Below are positions 56,990 through 64,000 of a stretch of 64,000 nucleotides of DNA, piece by piece. Origin of the DNA: Siphonodentalium dalli (Eukaryota; Mollusca; Scaphopoda; Gadilida; Siphonodentaliidae); NCBI GenBank assembly GCA_032622095.1, contig CP136061.1, positions 7,822,734-7,886,733 on the forward strand, read 5' to 3'. Made by a program: the position numbers and the translations under genes. The notes under the pieces were generated by a model that saw only the letters and a program-made list of their open reading frames with translations, was not told the DNA's origin and searched no databases. Within the stretch, counting starts at the first letter, position 1, and each line of letters begins with the position of its first letter.

Positions 56990-57570
56990 GATTTGTGTAC
57001 ATGTATGTATTTATGTGATTTGTGTATGTATTTAAGTGATTTGTGTATGTATTTATGTGATTTGTGTATGTATTTATGTGATTTGTGTATGTATTTATGT
57101 GATTTGTGTATGTATTTAAGTGATTTGTGTATGTATTTATGTGATTTGTGTATGTATTTAAGTGATTTGTGTATGTATTTATGTGATTTGTGTATGTATT
57201 TATGTGATTTGTGTATGTATTTATGTGATTTGTGTATGTATTTAAGTGATTTGTGTATGTATTTAAGTGATTTGTGTATGTATTTATGTGATTTGTGTAT
57301 GTATTTAAGTGATTTGTGTATGTATTTATGTGATTTGTGCATGTATTTATGTGATTTCTGCATGTATTTATGTGATTTCTGCATGTATTTAAGTGATTTG
57401 CGCATGTATTTAAGTGATTTGCGCATGTATTTATGTGATTTGTGTATGTATTTATGTGATTTGTGTATGTATTTATGTGATTTGTGTATGTATTTATGTG
57501 ATTTCTGCATGTATTTATGTGATTTCTGCATGTATTTATGTGATCTGTGAATGTATTTGTGATTTGCGAA
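56990..57570. repeat. 21 bp minisatellite, ~27 units
   Basis: The unit is GATTTGTGTATGTATTTATG plus T. The 21 bp unit length keeps a 263-codon minus frame (repeated HKSHKYI) and a 195-codon plus frame (repeated CDLCMYL) open. The codon pattern simply follows the DNA unit, so I do not call either a gene. Confidence 0.95.
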
Positions 57571-57620
57571 TGTATTTAAGTTTTTAACATTCCGTTGAAT
57601 GTCATCATGTCCCTCTAGTA

Positions 57621-58037
57621 CCCCACTGGACAAAACAAGTGTCTATTGGCACCACAGTGTATTAAGTGTCTATTGGCACCACGGTGTATTAAGTGTCTAT
57701 TGGCACCACGGTGTATTTGCCGTTCGGCCGCGGTGTCAGAGTTTGTAACTGCAGTTGAGCACCGCAGCCGAACTGCAAGTACACCGCGGCCGAACAGCAA
57801 GTACACTGCGGCTGAATGGCAACTACACCGCAGCTGAACGGCATGTACACCGTGGTTAGATTTCTGGTTTGTATCGTATTTTTTCAGTTTAATGAACGTA
57901 CACCGCGGCAACTACACCATGGCCGAACGGCAAGTCCACCGTGGCCCAAATGTAGTTAGCCGGTGGAGCCGCGGTGTACATGTAGTTGTATTTCAGCCGT
58001 GGTGGCAACGCTAAGACACTTGTTTTGTCCAGCAGGG
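57621..58037. mobile_element. Element P, second copy
   Basis: TA at 57619-57620 and 58038-58039; ends CCCCACTGGACAAAACAAGT and ACTTGTTTTGTCCAGCAGGG. A ~27 bp subterminal unit (GTGTCTATTGGCACCAC) is triplicated, making it longer than the copy at 49319. Confidence 0.92.
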
Positions 58038-58227
58038 TACATTGAAAAGATAAAAATAAAATAGAATCAAAGTAAAAGTATAATAGATTTTGTATATACA
58101 CAGAATGACACGAGTGTGTCAATGGGTTTATTGATATGGCATGAGTGCTAGTGCGGAAGCATAGAACAAGTGGAGCAGCCTCGAGTTTTATCCTTCCGCG
58201 ATGGTACAAGTGCCTTATCAACAAGCT

Positions 58228-58650
58228 CATTAACACACATGTCGTTCTGTGTTTATTACACGTCACCCATCCTAGAATCCATGAATTAAAAAATACAGGT
58301 TTACAAGGTTTATTTAGGCACTAACAGGGTTTATTTAGGCACTAACAGGGCTTGTTTAGGCACTAACAGGGTTTATTTAGGCACTAACAGGGTTTATTTA
58401 GGCACTAACAGGGTTTATTTAGGCACTAACAGGGCTTGTTTTACAAGGTTTATTTAGGCACTAACATGGTTTATTTAGGCACTAACAGGGTTTATTTAGG
58501 CACTAACAGGGTTTATTTAGGCACTAACAGGGTTTATTTAGGCACTAACAGGGCTTGTTTTTACATAAGTGATGATGCTTTTATTTTATATTTTCGGTTT
58601 CATGGTTGAGTCGAACGTCATGTGACATCAACGGGATGCGTATGAAACTA
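58228..58650 (+). repeat. Copy of the 14681-14930 repeat, expanded
   Basis: It matches 14681 onward, but the 22 bp unit GGTTTATTTAGGCACTAACA occurs about 12 times (58296-58560) and the right part resumes at 60718 after an insertion. Confidence 0.82.
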
Positions 58651-60717
58651 CTGTTATGCCCTAAGTAAATGGCCCATCTAACTGAAGTGGCACCCCAGTT
58701 TCATCTGCGTTCCGTTTTAACCTAACCGCGGTTATAAGATACGTTTAAAACGCGAGAACCGAATAAATTGTGCGGTTAAAACGAATACGTCGAGGTTAAA
58801 CCGGTATATGTCGCTCTTAATGGAACAGATACTAATACCATATGGCGTATATGGCGTGTCATGTTTTAGTTGCCATGCTCGTTAGACAAGTTAGCACAAA
58901 TAACATGGCATCCCTTTCAATATCGATATTTTTTGTTGTGGATCTTCTATTTATTTTGGATAAATAGAACAGACATTCATATACCAATATGTTATGTTTT
59001 GGGTAAACGGAAGATTGTGGTGTATGGTGTGAAAAAATAAAAGTGTTTTTGTGTGTGTTTTATTTATTTTTGGATTTCTTTTTATTATAATGTTGTATAC
59101 TTTATAGTAGCCTTTTGGTGAAAATAACAGTTGGGCTAACCCCAATGGGTAATCGGAATTCTTACGGCCCATTTGCGACTTTAACCATCGATAAAATAAA
59201 TATTTATATAATTATATATAAATACTAGCCGATGAGCCCGACGTTGTCCGGGCTATTCATCCGGGCTATTCAAAAACCAAATTTCAAGTCGATAGCTCTA
59301 CCCGTTTCCGAGATCTGGTCTGAGCATGCGCGAAGCTGGCGTCGCATTCAAAAACCAAATTTCAAGTCGATAGCTCCACCCGTTTCCGAGATCTCGTCTG
59401 CGCATGCGCGAAGCTGGCGTCGCACGGGCTCGGCGACCCGATAAAATTCGTATCCGGGGCAAGATACATTCACATACCAAATTTCAAGTCGATAGCTCCA
59501 CCCGTTTCCGAGATCTGGTCTGCGCATGCGCGAAGCAGGCGTCGCACGGGCTCGGCGACCCGATAAAATTCGTATCCGGGGCAATACACATTCACATACC
59601 AAATTTCAAGTCGATAGCTCCACCCATTGCCGAGATCTCGTCTGCGCATGCGCGAAGCGGGCGCCGCACGGGCTCGCCAATACGACAACGTTCACCGCCT
59701 GGTCAAACTACACACACGTACCAAGTTTCGTCCCGATCGGTCGAGAATCGTAGATTTGTATTAATGACAGACAGACAGACAAACAAACAAACAAACAAAC
59801 ATACATACAGACAGAGGTCTTCAAAATATATATGAGATAATTATTCAACAATTTAGCTGACGAGTGCCGGTCACTTTCAATGTAAGGAAACGCGTTTAAA
59901 ATGGAACAACCGCAAAACGGATAAAACGCATTTCAAACGGATTCGAGTGGATAATTATATAATAATATAAAGTGGGTGTTAGAGTCCCACACATGCATCA
60001 TAAATGTAAAGTGAGGGAAACAAAAATGCGTTTAAACGAACAACCACACTCTTCAAACGTCGGGCATTATTCGGATATAGGAAACCGATATTTAAGTTTT
60101 CCGATCTTGCATTCGTTGCTATATAATCATAATTAACTACAAACGTGACACGCCAGTTACATATACATCAAAAATATACAAAATTATACATAATTAACTA
60201 CAAACGTGACACACCAGCTAGATTCGCGAATTGCGTATGTACTATTAATAGTATTAAATTCAGCACTTTACTTTGCTTCAAACATAAGCATGTATTTTTT
60301 CACAAGCTGATCAACGGACGTATACTAGAACATATACGTCAAAATTATACAGTTTTCAACAAGTCGGGATTAAAACATAAAATATATCGTGTTGAGTACC
60401 GATGGTGATAACAAAAACATACAATCAACTCCTGGTCGATTATGAAGTTACCACTTTGCCGTGATCGCTAAAACACAAAACGATAACATACACTGGTAGA
60501 TGCATGGGTAGTACCCCTCTCTTTCCCATTAAATATTCAAATACCGGAAGGTTAACGTTTACGTGCGGTTAAGGGTTATTAACTGCGGTAACTTAACCGC
60601 ATGTAACTGCGATGCCACCGCAGTTACGGCTAATAACTGCGGTGCGGTTACGGTTTAACCGCAGTTGTAAATGGATTATAACTGCAGTTAATGGGTCATT
60701 TACTTAGGGCATAACAG
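58651..60717. mobile_element. 2.07 kb TA-flanked element related to T
   Basis: TA at 58649-58650 and 60718-60719; ends CTGTTATGCCCTAAGTAAAT and ATTTACTTAGGGCATAACAG. The terminus resembles T (CAGTAATGCCCTAAGTAATC). 'ggttaaccgcggtt'-type words lie near both ends. No transposase frame; it contains the repeat at 59228-59840. Confidence 0.87.
59228..59840. mobile_element. Interspersed repeat with ~115 bp internal units
   Basis: From GATGAGCCCGACGTTGTCCG to 'gacagacagacagacaaaca'. 'caaatttcaagtcgatagct', 'cacccgtttccgagatct' and 'tctgcgcatgcgcgaagc' recur four times. Overlapping short frames on both strands follow the unit. It looks like a non-autonomous element nested in 58651-60717; superfamily uncertain. 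Confidence 0.75.
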
Positions 60718-60859
60718 TATGTTCCATATGGATTTGTAAATATGGAACAGCAATAACACTGCACATCTAGGAATGTGTAATAAAAGTTAGTCTGGAACCA
60801 AGATTAACCCTGGTCCCTTCTATACTAATACTGATATATTTCAGATAATAAGATTGACC

Positions 60860-61075
60860 CTTTCTATACTAAATACTCATTGATCAGTAGTTATCCCTTA
60901 AGAAATGTTCAGATAATAAGATTAACCCTTTCTATACTAAATACTCATTGATGAGTAGTTATCCCTTATGAAATGTTCAGATAATAAGATTAACCCTTTC
61001 TATACTAAATACTCATTGATGTGTTAAGTCATCCCTTAGGAAATGTTCAGATAATAAGGTTAACCCTTTCTATAT
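60860..61075. repeat. Family D units in tandem, ~68 bp x ~3.3
   Basis: The unit contains TTAACCCTTTCTATACTAAA, 'tactcattgatgagtagtta' and 'aatgttcagataataag'. A single unit lies at 30956. Confidence 0.9.
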
Positions 61076-61213
61076 TTGTCGTCTGCATTTATTACCTGAA
61101 CTGTGGTCAGCACCCCTCCAAATGAATAATAAGAATACTCCGATGTATACTTTTATAACTGGGTGGGAGAATCCATTCAGTATAGAATGGGATAATGATT
61201 TATTCCCTTCATA

Positions 61214-61325
61214 CAGTAATGCCATAAATAATCGACCCCTTAACCACAGCAGAATTATGGGTAATTTTTCAGGATTTAGTCGGATTCTGCTGTGGTTTAG
61301 GGGTCGATTATTTAGGACACTACTG
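61214..61325 (+). mobile_element. Family T MITE, hairpin deleted
   Basis: TA at 61212-61213 and 61326-61327; CAGTAATGCCATAAATAATC start; the two arms are joined without the central hairpin. Confidence 0.85.
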
Positions 61326-61441
61326 TACATGCCAGGATTATATATTTTTAGCACTATTAAGCAGCACAGTAACTGGTAGCTATGCCTCAAAGCAAAATAC
61401 CCAATTAAGAGCCATGCGACATGATCAGTTAATGAGTTATT

Positions 61442-61545
61442 CCCCCCCATCTAATGGGTAAGCACTGTCTGTGTCCCCCCCCCATCTAATGGGTAAGCAC
61501 TGTCTGTGTCCCCCCATCTAATGGGTAAGCACTGTCTGGGTCATT
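61442..61545. repeat. ~35 bp tandem repeat x 3
   Basis: The unit is CCCCCATCTAATGGGTAAGC plus ACTGTCTGTGTC. Confidence 0.93.
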
Positions 61546-61629
61546 GATTTGAGAAGGAACATGGAACAAATTCAATATCTATCAGATCACATGCCAATTT
61601 TACGAATAATTACAATTTGGGATCTCACC

Positions 61630-61690
61630 GATAGGCGGTGTTTATATAAAGTCTAACCGATAGGCGGTGTTTATATAAAGTCTAACCGAA
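61630..61690. repeat. 29 bp tandem repeat x 2
   Basis: The unit is ACCGATAGGCGGTGTTTATA plus TAAAGTCTA. Confidence 0.9.
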
Positions 61691-62284
61691 AAGCGGTCTA
61701 ACTGGAGTGCCACCTGGTTCGATGAGTAATTTATGATTTCTGATTGAAAATTGGTCCTGACTTTCACCTATAGTGGTTTAGAACTTACACTGTAATATAA
61801 GTTATATATATTTAGATTTATATACATATATTCTGTATATGCACAGGGATTTAAAGGGGTACTGTACACTAAATCCGGCCATTTTTGGGACCATCCCCTT
61901 TTATAATCAACAGAATATATGCAACAAATGAATGAATTTGAGCCATTGATTAGTGCAAATATGCTCATGTACTCTACGAACGATGCAAACAATATGGTAA
62001 TTATAATGAAAATGAATTTATGACTCCAGCCATTTATTCATTTTCATTATAATTACCATGTTAATCTAACAACAGATGTACCAGATAAGTCATTTTATTA
62101 TAGTTAAATAACGATTAGGTGTATGCAACTTCAGTTTTCTATCGCCGCCCGCGTGCAACCAAGAAGTTATTATAAGACATCGCGGTCATGAAATTCGTTA
62201 CGGCGTAGGTCAATCGCGGTCATGAAATACCTTACCACATGACACCGTGGTCGATACCACCGCGGTACCAAAAAAATGACCGTC

Positions 62285-62440
62285 TGACCGCGTTATTACA
62301 CCGCGGTCAGGCGTTATTACACCGTGGTCAGACGTTATTACACCGCGGTCAGGCGTTATTACACCGCGGTCAGACGGTATTACACCGCGGTCAGGCGGTA
62401 TTACACCGACCGACCGCGGTATTACACCGCGGTCATACCG
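62285..62440. repeat. ~20 bp ACCGCGGTCA repeat, ~7 units
   Basis: The unit is GCGTTATTACACCGCGGTCA with GCG/GAC/GGCGG variants. It lies within family E. Confidence 0.9.
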
Positions 62441-62449
62441 CATGTCAAC

Positions 62450-62488
62450 CTCGTTAAGGAGGGTCGATTAATTAGAGCATAGCTGTAC
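62450..62488 (+). mobile_element. T-like right terminus fragment
   Basis: TTAAGGAGGGTCGATTAATT and AGAGCATAGCTG then TA resemble the T right end; no left partner was found. Confidence 0.6.
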
Positions 62489-62559
62489 ATGCTGTTGTCA
62501 GCGTTAAGTATAAAAGAAGATGGTCCCATAAATGGCCAGATTTAGTGTACAGTACCCCT

Positions 62560-63150
62560 TTAAAGGGACGGATTTAGTGTACAGTACCCCTTTAAAGGGA
62601 CGGATTTAGTGTACAGTACCCCTTTAAAGGGACGGATTTAGTGTACAGTACCCCTTTAAAGGGACGGATTTAGTGTACAGTACCCCTTTAAAGGGACGGA
62701 TTTAGTGTACAGTACCCCTTTAAAGGGACGGATTTAGTGTACAGTACCCCTTTAAAGGGACGGATTTAGTGTACAGTACCCCTTTAAAGGGACGGATTTA
62801 GTGTACAGTACCCCTTTAAAGGGACGGATTTAGTGTACAGTACCCCTTTAAAGGGACGGATTTAGTGTACAGTACCCCTTTAAAGGGACGGATTTAGTGT
62901 ACAGTACCCCTTTAAAGGGACGGATTTAGTGTACAGTACCCCTTTAAAGGGACAGATGGCCTTCACAGTGGGTATTGCCAGATTTAGTGTACAGTACCCC
63001 TTTAAAGGGACAGATGGCCTTCACAGTGGGTATTGCCAGATTTAGTGTACAGTACCCCTTTAAAGGGACGGATGGCCTTCACAGTGGGTATTGCCAGATT
63101 TAGTGTACAGTACCCCTTTAAAGGGACGGATGGCCTTCACAGTGGGTATT
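62560..63150. repeat. 32 bp satellite matching family E ends, plus 58 bp units
   Basis: About 12 units of GGATTTAGTGTACAGTACCC plus CTTTAAAGGGAC, then four ~58 bp units that add GATGGCCTTCACAGTGGGTA. The core is the last ~24 bp of family E plus TTTAAAGGG. Confidence 0.95.
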
Positions 63151-63326
63151 GCTGTAAAAATAGTCACAACTGTTAAAACAATTATAAACAGAAAGAATAT
63201 TAAAATATAGACAGACTTTGTTCTTATCCAATTATAAATATCACGTAATTGAGTATGTTGTTGTCAAATCTGTAAGCTGTGTTATGTGAACAAAAGCCAG
63301 GTTCCATAACATTTTTGGCAGTGAAG
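63151..63326. other. Unassigned spacer
   Basis: Nothing recognised. Confidence 0.4.
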
Positions 63327-64000
63327 TAGGGTCCTGCGAATATTCGATATTCGATTCGAGATTCGAAAGTCAAATTCGATTCGAATTCGAGTCGAAATTG
63401 CCAACTCGAAATTTCGAATATACACTGATGGAAAAGTAGGCTGTTTACGGACAAGTACACACATCGATCTTAGCTGTTTTTGTGCCACTTAATTACAGAA
63501 AATGATGTATATATGCACCTTATAATTCTTATTGTACATCGCGATTATATATATTAAATATAAGTATAACCAGCAACTAGCCACTATAGGACTACTAAAT
63601 ACGCCTGAATTCTAGCTTTGAACATGGTAGCCAAAAGCTCGGAGATCACCGATGGACTGACAACGCGCGTGAATAATAATAGCTATGAGACTGAGCAACC
63701 GCTATAGCGTTATCTGCCGTCTATCCGTCTCATATTCTGCATTATGTAGTATAGCTGAGAATTTAAACAACACGTGTTCCCGGCATCGGAGCGTTCTTTG
63801 ACACTTGACAAAATGTCGTCGTTATTCATGTTTATTTTAAACATGATAAAGCTGCAGGTAGTGCGGGGACTTAAACTTGAGATGAATGCAACCTGGTGTA
63901 TAAATCGCAGGCATCTGGGACAATGACCCATCTATGGAATCATCTGTCCAAGAAGCATCCAGCACTACATAATCAGGCTACCCTGCGACTGTTGTTGCCT
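63327..64000 (+). mobile_element. hAT-like element entering at the right edge
   Basis: It starts TAGGGTCCTGCGAATATTCG followed by ATTCGA-rich subterminal repeats, a pattern of hAT termini. The only sign of coding lies near the edge (63881 onward). The right terminus is outside the window, so no duplication can be checked. Confidence 0.65.
63881..64000 (+). pseudogene. BED-finger-like start of a hAT transposase, partial
   Basis: In the plus frame that begins just after a stop at 63878, the peptide has DECNLVYKSQASG and then MTHLWNHLSKKHPALH. HL(S/R)xKHP with an upstream Cys and aromatic residue is the usual BED zinc finger layout of hAT transposases and ZBED proteins, which bind DNA. The second Cys of the expected CxxC is not visible, and no start codon precedes it in frame within the element, so it is either spliced from an upstream exon or decayed. 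It runs off the window. Domain call moderate; whether functional cannot be judged here. Confidence 0.55.

Larger units (their letters stand above)
61855..62559. mobile_element. Family E, TTAA-flanked
   Basis: TTAA at 61851-61854 and 62560-62563; ends AGGGGTACTGTACACTAAAT and ATTTAGTGTACAGTACCCCT, extending about 45 bp inward to GGGACCATC/GATGGTCCC. It encloses a CpG-rich ACCGCGGTCA block and a T-like end (62450-62488). Non-coding. Confidence 0.85.

Noticed and set aside
56842-57633. 263-codon minus-strand frame of repeated HKSHKYI
   Set aside because: The frame is a direct reading of a 21 bp minisatellite. Both strands are open for the same reason, and there are no splice sites or non-repeat coding sequence.
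1-64000. tRNA, rRNA or retroviral/LTR sequence
   Set aside because: No cloverleaf, rRNA core or LTR-type coding segment was noticed. The mobile sequence seen is DNA-transposon-like or unclassified.

Overview
This is repeat-saturated metazoan DNA, probably from a mollusc and perhaps a bivalve. The guess rests on AT-rich sequence full of ACATGTA-type words, 'gggccataactc' repeats of the kind common in bivalve genomes, and a very dense load of small non-autonomous DNA transposons. No organism name can be proven from the sequence. There is no long coding ORF: the longest open frames (up to 263 codons) lie in minisatellites whose unit length is a multiple of three.

The real gene content is a chain of small exons on the minus strand. 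Four exons (16384-16337, 11677-11626, 9204-9042, 2188-2057, in transcription order) each have a good AG acceptor and GT donor. Each has an open frame whose phase joins exactly to the next (2/2, 0/0, 1/1). Together they encode about 131 residues of a polar, Ser/Arg-rich then acidic, probably disordered segment of an unrecognised protein. Two further exon-like segments (56190-56116 and 37337-37274) could be upstream exons of the same gene, but their phases do not join directly. On this reading most of the window is intron.

The introns are filled by transposons and satellites. TTAA-flanked elements dominate. Families A and B (piggyBac-like CCCTTT termini) and C are joined by a small hairpin family F, a long-inverted-repeat family K and a family E. 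Families A and B, an unrelated palindromic repeat (G) and, in degenerate form, C all carry the same roughly 68 bp hairpin. TA-flanked (Tc1/mariner-like) elements include at least 14 copies or pieces of a palindromic MITE (T), two copies of P, and larger elements at 32555-32897, 38236-40632 and 58651-60717. hAT-like elements with 8 bp duplications lie at 9762-10647 and 10706-11066, with weaker ones at 12874-13406 and 28204-29672. A hAT with a BED-finger-like coding segment begins at 63327 and runs off the right edge. A foldback family H recurs about ten times. Nested insertions with intact target duplications give a relative order of events in several places.

Satellites and minisatellites fill much of the rest: 49 bp units (2.5 kb), perfect 23 bp units (0.74 kb), 155-165 bp units (3.8 kb), 21, 27, 32, 35, 53 bp units and others. 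The most unusual are tandem repeats whose unit includes a splice site of the 2188-2057 exon, and a 32 bp satellite that looks like amplified ends of family E.
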